A stretch of DNA of 64,000 nucleotides from Paenibacillus sp. URB8-2 (GTDB taxonomy: Bacteria; Bacillota; Bacilli; Paenibacillales; Paenibacillaceae): NCBI RefSeq assembly GCF_013393385.1, contig NZ_AP023239.1, forward strand, positions 558,001 to 622,000, in the 5' to 3' direction. Numbering within the stretch: the stretch's first letter is position 1; every line of letters starts with the position of its first letter. Under the pieces are notes generated by a model. That model worked only from the letters and a program-made list of their open reading frames with translations, had not been told where the DNA came from and did no database searches. The position numbers and the translations under genes were made by a program. Below are positions 33,711-42,466 of the stretch, one piece after another.

Positions 33711-34103
33711 ATGAAAATAGGCGAGCTTGCCAAATTGACGGGCGTCAGCGTCCGGTCGCTTCGATACTACGAGTCACAAGGTTTGATTTCGCCGGTCCGT
33801 CTGGCCAACGGTTACCGCGAATACTCTCCGCTTGCCGCGGAGACGGTGGAAACGATCAAGCTGTATTTGAATTTGGGACTGACGACAGAGCAGATCGCGG
33901 GCTTTTTGCACTGCGTGCTGAAGAACAAAGAGGCGTTCTGCGCGGAGGTGATGCCGCTGTATGAATCCAAGCTGGAGGAGATTGAGCGCCAGCTGCACCA
34001 GTTGACGCAGATCAAGCTTAATTTGGAGGAAAGAATGGCTTCCATCCGCCGGGAGCGGGAATTGACCGGTGCGGACTTCCAAGCTAAATCAGGAGAGGAA
34101 TGA
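33711..34103 (+). CDS. MerR-family regulator
   Basis: A 130-residue protein. HTH: MKIGELAKLTGVSVRSLRYYESQGLI, with NGYREYS wing; coiled-coil C-terminus. Two cysteines (LHCVLKNKEAFCAEV) lie 10 residues apart near the dimer helix, a possible metal or redox sensor site. It follows a long-spacer MerR promoter and precedes a thioredoxin gene by 6 bp, so it probably activates its own thioredoxin operon in response to thiol stress. Confidence 0.87.
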   Translation: MKIGELAKLTGVSVRSLRYYESQGLISPVRLANGYREYSPLAAETVETIKLYLNLGLTTEQIAGFLHCVLKNKEAFCAEVMPLYESKLEEIERQLHQLTQIKLNLEERMASIRRERELTGADFQAKSGEE

Positions 34104-34109
34104 TTCAAA

Positions 34110-34433
34110 ATGGCGATTAAACATGCGGAAACACCCGAGGTTCTGCGGGAAGCGGTGGAGGGCGGCGGCATTGTGCTTGCAGACTACGGCGCAGCCTGGT
34201 GCCCGCCCTGCAGAAATCTGCTGCCCATACTGGAGGACCTGGACCGGGATTACGGAGACGCGGTGACCGTTGTAAAGATAGACTGCGACGAGCTGCCCGA
34301 GCTTGCCGAGGAAGCCGGCGTCATGAGCATGCCGACCGTAATTGTGTACAAGGGCGGTGAGCCGGTGGAGAAGCTGGTCGGACTAAGTCCGAAATCCGTC
34401 TATACCGGTGTGCTCAGCCGGCATCTTGCGTAA
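34110..34433 (+). CDS. Thioredoxin-like protein
   Basis: A 107-residue thioredoxin fold. The active site is WCPPC (AAWCPPCRNLLPIL) instead of the usual WCGPC; the cis-Pro is in MSMPTVIVYKGG. Ribosome site AGGAGAGG in the end of merR. A thiol-disulfide reductase under MerR control. Confidence 0.88.
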   Translation: MAIKHAETPEVLREAVEGGGIVLADYGAAWCPPCRNLLPILEDLDRDYGDAVTVVKIDCDELPELAEEAGVMSMPTVIVYKGGEPVEKLVGLSPKSVYTGVLSRHLA

Positions 34434-34528
34434 GCACTAATCCGTCGATAACACCTGATAGAGCGGCGCAGATCAAAGGGCCTGCTCAGGCAAGGGGGTC
34501 ACCCCTGTGAAATAGCGTCAATGCAAAC

Positions 34529-34572
34529 AAGCGACCTTTCACCGGTATTGGAACGGTGAAGGTCGCTTTGGC
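34529..34572 (+). terminator. Hairpin after thioredoxin gene
   Basis: AAGCGACCTTTCACCG and CGGTGAAGGTCGCTT form a perfect 15-16-bp stem; only a short T-tract follows (TTTGGCTTG). Confidence 0.55.
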
Positions 34573-34599
34573 TTGACCTGGCTTGGATAAGTGACTGTA

Positions 34600-34685
34600 A
34601 CGCCCCTCCTCGGAATTGAACCCTGTATCGATGCCAACAGAATCCCCCACTTCATGCGTAAGCTAAGTGGGGGAGAGTTCACGCG
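34600..34685 (+). repeat. Possible solo right end of an IS200/IS605-type element
   Basis: GAATTGAACCC... then CAGAATCCCCCACTTCA-N-TAAGTGGGGG-AGAGTTCAC. The subterminal CCCCCACTT/AAGTGGGGG hairpin followed by GTTCAC resembles the right ends of IS605-type elements next to tnpB genes. No tnpB or left end is seen. Confidence 0.4.
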
Positions 34686-34819
34686 GCGGCTTAAGTTTTC
34701 TATCCTTTCATTGACCAAGAGTGGCCTTTACGGTACCCAGATCCTGTGAGGGCTTGAACGAACGATTATGCTTGCTCAAGGCCGGAACTTGCGTAAACGA
34801 AGAACGATGAAGGATGAGC

Positions 34820-35012
34820 GATGAACGGGAAAACCTCCCTTGCATTTTCCTGAAAACCGGCATTTCAGCCAATAAGTAGGAAAACCTCCCGCTTATTGGC
34901 GGGTTTTTTAGCATTTCCGGCTGATGAGCCGGATTAAAAGGGAGTTTTTCCACCCTGTACTTGTTCCAGGCCTCATTATTAAAAAATAAGAGGGAATAAT
35001 TCCGCTTCGTCT
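34820..35012. repeat. Second cluster of four short palindromic repeats
   Basis: Units at 34820-34846, 34869-34899, 34932-34955 and 34985-35012, same family as at 31983-32172. The unit at 34869 has perfect CCAATAAG...CTTATTGG ends and is followed by CGGGTTTTTT. The 34440-35095 interval holds no gene. Confidence 0.6.
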
Positions 35013-35095
35013 GTCCGGCTGGAGCCGCAAGAGCCGGAGCTTTTTCTGCTTAAGATTATGAGGGGGGCATGGCCAATACCGGCGCTCATTCCTGC

Positions 35096-36004
35096 TCATT
35101 CCTGTACGGCGGCGGTTTGACTTTGGGCTTCCGGCACGTCGACGACGGTGTTCCGGCGAAGCGCGTCCGTCAGTTCGGCTTGAAGCTTATCTAAGAAGGA
35201 ATTCCACGTATTGCGGCTGGCGCCCAGTTCCTTGCGGCCGATGTTCTCCAGCTTCTCCAGCCACATGCGTTTGTCGGTGATTTCACCGAGTTCCGACTGG
35301 ATGTCTTTATATATCGTTTCATTCGCGTGAAACTTCCGGTCCAGCGAGAAGGACGCCGCGCTTGCGGTGTAACGGATACGCTTGGCCAGCAGCCTCAGCT
35401 TGTGCAGTTCGTCCAGCGCCTCCCGGGATGCCGGGTTCTCCTGTTTGAACAGTTCCTTGCACTGTTTCTTCTGCTGCTCGAAAGCGACTTCAAGCTCGCG
35501 CATCGCGACATTGACATCCTGATCGGAAACGAGGGCGGGCAGACGTTCTTTTACAAATTCATTCCATTTGCCGCCGGGCTCGCCTTCCAGCAGCCCGGGC
35601 AGCTCGTCGGCCAATTTCCCGCGCTGCCGTTTGCGCCTCTCTTTTTGATGCAGAATGACCGCTTCCAGCAGCTTGGCGGTCTTCTTATCGCCTTCGAGCC
35701 TCGCTTCCTTCCGCCGCTTCTTGAAGGACTGGATGAGCACGTCGGCATCCCTTACCTTGCCCAGACGCTTCTGGGAGCGCTTGAACACCGCGCGGAGACT
35801 TGAGGCATCCTCGGGATCGAGAATGGACAGCAGCGTGATCAGCTTGCGGCTGCTCACCCGCGCCTGATGAACAGCCTCGTCGTCAAAATCCTTCAGCGCC
35901 TCTTTTCCGTAATTCAGATAGCTTCTGTACAACTCCGACATGGCTTGCTCCCATTGCTGTGACCGGCTTGCCTCGGAATTTTGGACTCTCGTGCCTGTTG
36001 ACAT
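35096..36004 (-). CDS. CHAD domain protein
   Basis: A 302-residue protein, all-helical. The CHAD domain spans roughly residues 18-285, with the conserved histidine and basic residues of the phosphate-binding groove (DFDDEAVHQARVSSRKLITLL ... LHKLRLLAKRIRYT). CHAD proteins bind inorganic polyphosphate. Stand-alone gene, no CYTH/VTC partner nearby. The role of this one is inferred from the family. Confidence 0.85.
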   Translation of the reverse strand: MSTGTRVQNSEASRSQQWEQAMSELYRSYLNYGKEALKDFDDEAVHQARVSSRKLITLLSILDPEDASSLRAVFKRSQKRLGKVRDADVLIQSFKKRRKEARLEGDKKTAKLLEAVILHQKERRKRQRGKLADELPGLLEGEPGGKWNEFVKERLPALVSDQDVNVAMRELEVAFEQQKKQCKELFKQENPASREALDELHKLRLLAKRIRYTASAASFSLDRKFHANETIYKDIQSELGEITDKRMWLEKLENIGRKELGASRNTWNSFLDKLQAELTDALRRNTVVDVPEAQSQTAAVQE

Positions 36005-36169
36005 TAGTTATCACTCCCAACTCATAGTCACCTGCGGGACCGTGTTTTAGAAGATGTAGCATAGCGGTAATAAATGGTGTGTAACCTTTTGTGTATTCAG
36101 AGCGTCTTAATTTTAGAATAGCGTGATTATAGTCACATTACAAATATATCCGGTGAAAGGGTGAGACAG

Positions 36170-37138
36170 ATGTTTAAAAAAATAGCGGCGGTCTGGATCG
36201 GCCTCGGTCTAACCGCTACGATTACGGGATTGGGTTCTGGCGGCACGCACTCCGCACAGGCTGCTGTCCCGGCCAGAACGGTGTCCGTGACAATCAATGG
36301 GGCAACTCTGAAGCTTCAGTCTCAGGCTTATGTCAAGCAAGGAAGAGTGATGGTCCCCCTTCGAGAAATGGCGGCAGGGATGGGAGCGCAGCTGTCCTGG
36401 GATGCGGCGACCCGCACGGCGACGATCCGGAAAGCTCCGTACCTGGCCAAAATCACGGCCGGCAGCAGCCGGGCGGTGAGGGACGGAGGAACCGTCCTTC
36501 TGGATGCTCCGGCCGAAATCCGCAGCGGCCGGGTGTATATTCCGCTGCGCTTCTCGGCAGAGAGCTTGGGCGGGACGGTAACCTGGAACGTGCGGACGGG
36601 CACGGCCAAAATTGTCCTGCCGCTTGACCCGGTGAGCGCGAAGGCGGCCATTTCGGACCGCGCCGAAGAGGCGGTGCTGGCGCTGAAGAAGAAAGACTGG
36701 ACCACTCTTTCTTCCATGATCCATTCCAAGGGTGTTCGCTTCTCGCCGTACGGGCATGTAGACACCGCGAAGGACATTGTATTGAGCTGGAGCGAAATCG
36801 CGGCGGTCGGCGCGGATCAAACCGTCCGGACCTGGGGCGCCTATGACGGTACAGGTGATCCGATAAAGCTGACCTTTGCGCAGTATTACAATAAATTCAT
36901 ATACAGCGCCGACTTTGCGGACGCGCCGGAAATGGGCTACAATCAGACCATCGGCACCGGCAATTCGCTGAATAATGCGCGGAATGCGTACCCGGATGCT
37001 ATCTTGGTCGAATACCATTACGACGGGTTCGATCCGCAGTATGCCGGCATGGATTGGCAGAGCCTGCGGCTTGCATTCGTCAAGGAAGGCGGGCAGTGGA
37101 TGCTGGTAGGCATCATACATGATCAATGGACCATTTAA
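36170..37138 (+). CDS. Exported protein with copper-amine-oxidase-N (stalk) domain
   Basis: About 322 residues: signal peptide (IAAVWIGLGLTATITGLGSGGTHSAQA), then a CuAO-N1-type domain (residues ~38-150, with VPLREMAAGMGAQLSWDAATRTATIRK and IPLRFSAESLGGTVTWNVRTGTAKIVL). The C-terminal ~160-residue domain (DRAEEAVLALKKKDWTTLSSMIHSKGVRFSPYGHV) is found behind such stalks in Paenibacillus surface proteins. No catalytic motif. The ATG at 36170 follows AAGGGTGA; an upstream GTG overlaps that site. Confidence 0.8.
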   Translation: MFKKIAAVWIGLGLTATITGLGSGGTHSAQAAVPARTVSVTINGATLKLQSQAYVKQGRVMVPLREMAAGMGAQLSWDAATRTATIRKAPYLAKITAGSSRAVRDGGTVLLDAPAEIRSGRVYIPLRFSAESLGGTVTWNVRTGTAKIVLPLDPVSAKAAISDRAEEAVLALKKKDWTTLSSMIHSKGVRFSPYGHVDTAKDIVLSWSEIAAVGADQTVRTWGAYDGTGDPIKLTFAQYYNKFIYSADFADAPEMGYNQTIGTGNSLNNARNAYPDAILVEYHYDGFDPQYAGMDWQSLRLAFVKEGGQWMLVGIIHDQWTI

Positions 37139-38043
37139 GCGAAATCAGCCCATCAAGTGGATTGAACGAGCATCATCCCAATCCGGCAGGAGCGCTTCCC
37201 GGACGCATGGCGATCTTTGAACATCTGTCCGGCAGCTCTGCGGAAAAAGAGGGGGACGGCGATATGCTGATCCCCTTTGCCTTTGAAGAAACGCTGTGCC
37301 GGGATGTCGGCGCGGGGCTTGCGCCTCCTTCGGTGCATCTGTGGAGCCATCCCGGCGGAGTGGCGCTCGGACTCAGGGACAGCCGGCTGCCCTGCGCAAG
37401 CCGGGCGATGATGAGCCTGGAAGCAAAGGGCGTCCGCACAGCGGTCAGACATTCCGGCGGCGCGGCGGTGCCTCTGGATGACGGAGTCGTCAACGTATCC
37501 CTGATTTTGCCCAAAAGCCGGGGAACACTCGACTTTCACCGCGATTTCCGCCTTCTGGCCTCCCTGATTGCTGAGGCGGCAGGCTTCTCCCACCCTTCCG
37601 CCGCCGCGCGAATCACGGCGGGAGAAGTCAAAGGCTCTTACTGCCCCGGCGATTACGACCTGTCCATCGGGGGCCGGAAATTTTGCGGCATCGCCCAGCG
37701 GCGGCAGAGCCATGCCTACTTTGTGCATGCTTTCGTCGTTGTGAGCGGCTCGGGACGGGAGCGCGGCGAATTGGTGCGCCGCTTCTACGAGGAAGCCGTC
37801 TGCGGCGCTTCGGGCCTGGACTATCCCGCGGTGCGGTCCGAGACCATCGGCGGACTGGGTGAGCTGGGCGGCCCGGATTCGGCGGCCGTGTTCGCGGAAG
37901 GAGTCCGGCAGGCGGTTGCCGCCCGGGGCACGGAGCTGGCCACGGCTGCCGATCTGGCGGCGGAGACCGGCTACAGTCTCGGATACGGCGATCCAAGGGT
38001 GCTGGAAGCAGCAAAGATGCTGCGCGAGCGGTACGCCCAGTGA
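37126..38043 (+). CDS. lipL: Octanoyl-[GcvH]:protein N-octanoyltransferase-like (LipL)
   Basis: A 305-residue member of the lipoyl transferase fold. Signature segments: VRHSGGAAVPLDDGVVNVSLILP, GEVKGSYCPGDYDLSIGGRKFCGIAQRR, with Cys173 as the probable acyl-thioester nucleophile. In Bacillus subtilis LipL moves octanoyl from GcvH to E2 subunits. It overlaps the end of the CuAO-N gene by 13 bp, so translation may be coupled. A terminator hairpin follows. Confidence 0.85.
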   Translation: MDHLSEISPSSGLNEHHPNPAGALPGRMAIFEHLSGSSAEKEGDGDMLIPFAFEETLCRDVGAGLAPPSVHLWSHPGGVALGLRDSRLPCASRAMMSLEAKGVRTAVRHSGGAAVPLDDGVVNVSLILPKSRGTLDFHRDFRLLASLIAEAAGFSHPSAAARITAGEVKGSYCPGDYDLSIGGRKFCGIAQRRQSHAYFVHAFVVVSGSGRERGELVRRFYEEAVCGASGLDYPAVRSETIGGLGELGGPDSAAVFAEGVRQAVAARGTELATAADLAAETGYSLGYGDPRVLEAAKMLRERYAQ

Positions 38044-38095
38044 GAGGTGTTTGAGCGGCGTTATAGATATGCGGCTGTCCTATATGCAAATGCTA

Positions 38096-38145
38096 AGAAG
38101 CCAGCAGGTCTTTCGGTTATCGAATGACTTGCCGGCTTCTGTTGT
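38096..38145 (+). terminator. Terminator after lipL
   Basis: AGAAGCCAGCAGGTC and GACTTGCCGGCTTCT form a 15-bp stem with two mismatches, followed by a weak T-tract (GTTGTTCT). Confidence 0.6.
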
Positions 38146-38317
38146 TCTATTCGACATTTCCTCCATCGGATCTGGTCAGGAATCGGACAATCGCTCCAAT
38201 ATCAATTGACGGGGTCAGGGTGATTGCAGTTGGTTGCAGTTTTGGTTCAGCGCCCTGCAAAACAGCCCAAGTACAGCCTTTTTTACCCAAAGTGTTTATT
38301 CATAAGGAATTCCTGCT

Positions 38318-38341
38318 ATCATGCAGGAATTTGAGGCTGTG
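38318..38341. repeat. CCTGC-type intergenic hairpin
   Basis: AATTCCTGC-TATCAT-GCAGGAATT, a perfect 9-bp stem. Similar hairpins occur at 48425-48440 and 48535-48551. The rest of 38146-38487 holds no gene. Confidence 0.55.
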
Positions 38342-38487
38342 CTGACTGAATTTGATGCTGAGCGAGGAAATACATGTATTTTCGTAGGCATGTAATACAA
38401 TAGCTGTTCGCAGGCGATCAAAAGATGCACAATTTCAGGTTTTTACATTATTTGCTTATCATGCCCTGAATTACATGTACACGGAGC

Positions 38488-39546
38488 TTAAGGCAGGATC
38501 ACGGTGAAACTGTCAAATTTGATTTTTCCCGATGCTTTCGGAGTAAACTCGATCGGTGTCTCTGTGCCGTCCCGGTCAATCGCAACCCCGCCGCCCATGC
38601 TTGGAAAAGACAGATGAGGAGTGAATGTTAAGATTTTTGTACCGGCTGGAAGCGGATCGAACAGTTGGGTGCCGGTAGAGTATTGTTTTCCGCCGCTGAT
38701 CCAGCTCTTGGCTCCACCAGAGTGATTGCCCAGTGCATGCCCTGTTTCATCGACAGCAATGAATGATATATAGTTGACTAAATCATCGGTTTCCGAGGAT
38801 ACCGCATTGTATGTGAGCCGTATTCCCGCTGGGCCTGTTGTTATTTCGGGTACCGCCAGGTCGATGCCGCCAGCCTGCTGCTTATGATCAATGGTTACCA
38901 GTTTGGTATCGGCTTGCGCAATTACGGGTATGGAGAACTCCCACTGCTTGCTGTCTTCGGCTTGGAAGGTTAGACCCAGCTTGAACTGATCCGGAAGATC
39001 CGTAGGGGGATCGATTTCCAAAATGCCGGTACGATAGGTCGGGGTGATTATCGTTTGTTTTTCGCTGCCGGAGAAACCCTTCACTTTTCCGTTGACAGTG
39101 AGACCTGGCCTTAAATTGGAATAAGCTTCTCCCATCGGCTTCTCCGTTTCCAGCGAGTACCCGATACTTAAACGTGTCCCGTCATAGAACACCTCGTTAA
39201 TGGTAAGCGAGACGCCGCCGGATATCTTGGTTACACCAACCGCGGCAGTTAATCCATTGTCGCTGACGCGCTTCAAACCGCTGTCCCCGTACTGGCTGAA
39301 TACCGACCCAAGAACCGGAATTTGCGAAACAAGGTTTGCCATTGCCGGAGACAAGGCCGCTGAACCAAGCAAAAGGCCAAAAGCTACCGCTACCGCCCCC
39401 GTTCTGTACAAGATCTTTTTTCGTCTGGATGGCTTTCCATTCGCGGCGGCTTCCTGAACCGTCTTTGTAATGATTGCGTCCAGCTTGTCATAGGGTACCG
39501 GAATGTTGTCGATTTCTTTTTTATAGGAATGAATCTCTTGGATCAT
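38488..39546 (-). CDS. DUF4179 anti-sigma-like membrane protein
   Basis: A 352-residue protein: a cytoplasmic N-terminal part (~50 residues), one membrane helix (GAVAVAFGLLLGSAALSPAMA) and the DUF4179 extracytoplasmic region (VLGSVFSQYGDSGLKRVSDNGLTAAVGVTK...GGVSLTINEVFYDGTRLSIGYSLE). The gene overlaps the upstream ECF sigma gene by 26 bp. In this arrangement the protein is expected to hold the sigma factor at the membrane until a cell-envelope signal releases it. Confidence 0.87.
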   Translation of the reverse strand: MIQEIHSYKKEIDNIPVPYDKLDAIITKTVQEAAANGKPSRRKKILYRTGAVAVAFGLLLGSAALSPAMANLVSQIPVLGSVFSQYGDSGLKRVSDNGLTAAVGVTKISGGVSLTINEVFYDGTRLSIGYSLETEKPMGEAYSNLRPGLTVNGKVKGFSGSEKQTIITPTYRTGILEIDPPTDLPDQFKLGLTFQAEDSKQWEFSIPVIAQADTKLVTIDHKQQAGGIDLAVPEITTGPAGIRLTYNAVSSETDDLVNYISFIAVDETGHALGNHSGGAKSWISGGKQYSTGTQLFDPLPAGTKILTFTPHLSFPSMGGGVAIDRDGTETPIEFTPKASGKIKFDSFTVILP

Positions 39547-40069
39547 CGCAGCTGGCTCCTTTCAGCTTTTTTCGTAGAATCGCTAGGCCCCGGTGAATAT
39601 TCGTCTTTACTGTTCCTTCCGGGTAGTCCACAATTTCAGAAATCTGTTTAACCGAGTAATCTTTGTAGTAGCGAAGCAGCAGCACCGTCTTGTATTTCTC
39701 TTCAAGCGTCTCCACAGCCTCAAGAAGATCGAGCTGATCCTCCAGCTGAAGTTGATACGAATCCTCGATATATTCAAGCGATTCCGGACTCATGGCGGTA
39801 ACCTTGCGGTTCTTTTTTAAGAAGGAAATGGCTGTATTAATCAGAATCCGCGTGAGCCAGGTGGAAAAATACCGGCTGTCCTGCAGCGAGGATATCGACT
39901 TGAACGCCTTATACACGGTCTCCTGAAAAACCTCCAGCGCATCCGACTCATTTCTCATGTACACATAGGCCATTCTGTAGAGCTTCTCTTTCTCTGCATG
40001 AATGAGCGCTTGAAAAGCGTCCGGATCGCCGCGCATGGCGCGAGGGACCAAATCTGCCGTAGTACTCAT
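39521..40069 (-). CDS. ECF RNA polymerase sigma factor (SigV-like)
   Basis: A 182-residue sigma factor with region 2 (EKEKLYRMAYVYMRNESDALEVFQETVYKAFKSI) and region 4 (LEEKYKTVLLLRYYKDYSVKQISEIVDYPEGTVKTNIHRGL). Co-transcribed with, and overlapping, its probable anti-sigma gene. A TTGAAAC box about 65 bp upstream resembles the -35 of ECF promoters, suggesting autoregulation; the -10 is unclear. Confidence 0.92.
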   Translation of the reverse strand: MSTTADLVPRAMRGDPDAFQALIHAEKEKLYRMAYVYMRNESDALEVFQETVYKAFKSISSLQDSRYFSTWLTRILINTAISFLKKNRKVTAMSPESLEYIEDSYQLQLEDQLDLLEAVETLEEKYKTVLLLRYYKDYSVKQISEIVDYPEGTVKTNIHRGLAILRKKLKGASCDDPRDSFL

Positions 40070-40115
40070 GAACCCGCCTCCTTTTCTCCTTAATTAGAGA
40101 TTTTCGGCCCAAGAA

Positions 40116-40134
40116 ACGTTTCAACTTCTTTCTT
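40116..40134 (-). promoter_or_regulatory. Possible ECF -35 element
   Basis: On the minus strand GAAGTTGAAACGTTTCTTG includes TGAAAC, the -35 of SigW/SigV-type promoters. No canonical CGTC -10 is seen 16 bp downstream. Confidence 0.35.
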
Positions 40135-40281
40135 TTTTACATCATCGCCCGCAGGCGAATGAACGGCTTGTAACATAAATCATATAAAAATTAATCTTTT
40201 ACAATTTATATAAGAGAAAGAGCTTCCGAGATTAAACGCACAGGAATTTGGATTTTTTTTATAAAAAGGAGAGAACTACTG

Positions 40282-40917
40282 ATGAACAAAACTCTTAACA
40301 ACGATTTTACCGAAATTATTACAAAACGCCGATCGATCAGGAAATACGACCCTGACGTAAAAATCAGTAAAGAGGAAATGACGCAAATTCTTACGGAGGC
40401 GACGCTGGCGCCTTCTTCGGTCAACATGCAGCCCTGGCGTTTTCTCGTGATCGAAAGTCCGGAGGGTAAGGCGGCCTTGGCCCCGCTCGCCATGTTCAAC
40501 AAGGTGCAGGTGGAGACTTCCGCGGCGGTGATTGCCATTTTCGCGGATTTGAACAGTTTCGACTACGCCGAAGAGATTTACGGCACCGCCGTAGAGCGCG
40601 GCTGGATGCCGGCTGAAGTGAAGGAAAGACAGATCGCCGGGCTGACCAAGTATTTCGCTACCCTGCCGCCGCAAGTCAACAAAGAGACCGTGCTGATTGA
40701 CGCCGGTCTGGCCACGATGCAGCTTATGCTGGTCGCCCGCGCCCACGGCTACGATACGAATGCGATCGGCGGCTATGAAAAGGACAAGGTCTCCGAAGTC
40801 TTCGGTATGGATAAAGAACGGTATGCGCCCGTAATGCTTCTCTCCATCGGCAAAGCGGCGGAGGAAGGCTTCAATTCGGTTCGACTGCCGATCGACAAAA
40901 TCGCCGAATGGAAATAA
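40282..40917 (+). CDS. Nitroreductase-family FMN oxidoreductase
   Basis: A 211-residue protein with the FMN-binding start ITKRRSIRKYDPDVKIS and SSVNMQPWRFLVIES, and the closing GGYEKDKVSEVFGMDKERYAPVMLLSIGKA. Similar to YodC/HBN1-like nitroreductases that reduce nitro compounds or quinones with NAD(P)H. Ribosome site AAAGGAGAG. An ABM-type monooxygenase gene follows 54 bp later, likely in the same operon. Confidence 0.88.
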   Translation: MNKTLNNDFTEIITKRRSIRKYDPDVKISKEEMTQILTEATLAPSSVNMQPWRFLVIESPEGKAALAPLAMFNKVQVETSAAVIAIFADLNSFDYAEEIYGTAVERGWMPAEVKERQIAGLTKYFATLPPQVNKETVLIDAGLATMQLMLVARAHGYDTNAIGGYEKDKVSEVFGMDKERYAPVMLLSIGKAAEEGFNSVRLPIDKIAEWK

Positions 40918-40971
40918 TTAGATTTGAAGCGTAAAATATAGAGGAACACGACAAGGAGGGAAATCGAAATT

Positions 40972-41268
40972 ATGATCATTATTCATGCCGTTTTTCATGT
41001 GAATCCGGAACGCAGAGAGACCTTTTTGGTCGAGACGGGGCCGCTGGTGGCCGCTAGCCAGGCGGAAGAGGGAAACCTGTCCTATGAATTGTACGAGCAT
41101 TCGGAGCAAAAGAATGTGTTCATCATGGTCGAAACCTGGCGTGATTCCGAGGCTGTGAAGTTCCATAACGCAACCAGCCATTTCACAGCATTTGCGGGCA
41201 AGGCGGGGGAATTCCTGTCCGCGCCGCTGGACGTGAAGGTATATAGCGCCGAACAGGCAAACGTGTAA
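40972..41268 (+). CDS. Antibiotic biosynthesis monooxygenase (YgiN-like quinol oxygenase)
   Basis: A 98-residue ferredoxin-like fold of the ABM family: IIHAVFHVNPERRETFLVETGPLVAASQAEEGNLSYELYEHSEQKNVFIMVETWRDSEAVKFHNATSHF. YgiN-like members act on quinols. Ribosome site AAGGAGGG. It follows the nitroreductase, suggesting a quinone-handling pair; a terminator follows. Confidence 0.87.
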   Translation: MIIIHAVFHVNPERRETFLVETGPLVAASQAEEGNLSYELYEHSEQKNVFIMVETWRDSEAVKFHNATSHFTAFAGKAGEFLSAPLDVKVYSAEQANV

Positions 41269-41341
41269 CGGCGGGCCTATCCCTTTAGCTCTCGGCAGCT
41301 GCCGACAAGAGCTTCCACGGAGGTTTAGCGACCTTAGGAGA

Positions 41342-41386
41342 AACGGCTGCACCGCACCCTTACAGGGCGGCGCAGCCGTTTTTTCA
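41342..41386 (+). terminator. Terminator after ABM gene
   Basis: AACGGCTGC-ACCGCACCC and GGGCGGCGCAGCCGTT pair closely and are followed by TTTTT. Confidence 0.8.
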
Positions 41387-41527
41387 TGTGAGAATTTATG
41401 GCTGAAACGGAATTGCCTTTGTAGGGGCGGCATGTGGTTGACCACCGTCATGTGACGCCAAACACCGCGCGCTTGGAGCTTTACGCGGTGCGGGAGAGGA
41501 TTTTTTTGGGGCCGGAGGGCCGCTCCA

Positions 41528-42307
41528 TCAGGTGTACAACTCGGGTCTCCGGTCGGCGAATACCGGAATTTGACGCCGGGCTTCCCGCACTTTGGCCAGA
41601 TCAAGCTCACCGGACACGATTTCTTCCCCTTCGCCCGCTTCGCAGACAATTTCTCCCCAAGGATCGATAATCATCGAGTGCCCGGCAAAAACATTGGCGG
41701 GATCGGAGCCCGCCCGGTTGCAGGCGACAACATAGCATTGATTCTCAATCGCCCGGCTGACAAGCAGAGCGCGCCAGTGGGCAAGGCGCGGCAGCGGCCA
41801 TTCGGCGGCGGCGAACAGCACCTCGGCACCGGCAACCATATGGGCGCGTATCCATTCCGGAAACCGGATATCGTAGCAGATAACGCCGGCGCAGGGAGTC
41901 CCGTCGAGATCGAACAGGCCTTTGGACGAGCCCGGCTGGAGATACAGGTGCTCATCCATTAGACGGAACAGATGCAGCTTGCTGTATTCCAAGACAGGCA
42001 GACCCTCGCGGTTCACGGCGAACATGGTGTTGGTTGCGCCGCCCCCGCGCTGCCAGGCGGTGGAGCCTGCGACAATGTTGATGCCGTATTCTTTGGCCAA
42101 GCCGCCGATAAACGCTAATGCCGCCGTTCCTTCGGGATCGGCCATTTCGCCAAGACGCGTCAGGTCGTAGCCGGTCGTCCACAGCTCGGGCAGCAGGAGA
42201 CAGTCCGGCTGCCTTTCAGCCGCAAGGCGGATGGCGCGCTCCGCTGAAGCGTAGTTGGCCACCGGATCGCCGAAGGCGATGTCGAGCTGAAGCAGGGAAA
42301 CTTTCAT
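41528..42307 (-). CDS. Carbon-nitrogen hydrolase (nitrilase superfamily amidase)
   Basis: A 259-residue protein with the Glu-Lys-Cys triad: LLLPELWTTGYD (Glu), LEYSKLHLF (Lys) and GVICYDIRFPE (Cys). Closest in pattern to omega-amidase/YafV/MtnU-like enzymes that hydrolyse alpha-ketoglutaramate-type amides. The ATG at 42307 has GGAGGTGG upstream and matches the family N-terminus (MKVSLLQLDIAFGDP), so the longer open frame is rejected. Confidence 0.87.
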   Translation of the reverse strand: MKVSLLQLDIAFGDPVANYASAERAIRLAAERQPDCLLLPELWTTGYDLTRLGEMADPEGTAALAFIGGLAKEYGINIVAGSTAWQRGGGATNTMFAVNREGLPVLEYSKLHLFRLMDEHLYLQPGSSKGLFDLDGTPCAGVICYDIRFPEWIRAHMVAGAEVLFAAAEWPLPRLAHWRALLVSRAIENQCYVVACNRAGSDPANVFAGHSMIIDPWGEIVCEAGEGEEIVSGELDLAKVREARRQIPVFADRRPELYT

Positions 42308-42466
42308 TTGGCGGTCCACCTCCTTATGTATAGCACTATACGTTTCCCTGTTGCTCAAAGCAACATGGAGCCCCGGCTTGTCTTCTCTGGGACAGCCCCG
42401 ACATTGACAAAACCGGCTGAGGGAAGTAAAAAAAGAGGAGATACCGGAAGAAAAGAGGTAGGGGAC

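Noticed and set aside
34529..34572. Attenuator or riboswitch before the repeat cluster
   Set aside because: A simple perfect hairpin after the thioredoxin gene; no gene follows on the same strand.
36209..37126. Long minus-strand open frame opposite the CuAO-N gene
   Set aside because: A shadow caused by codon bias; the plus strand has a signal peptide and domain motifs.
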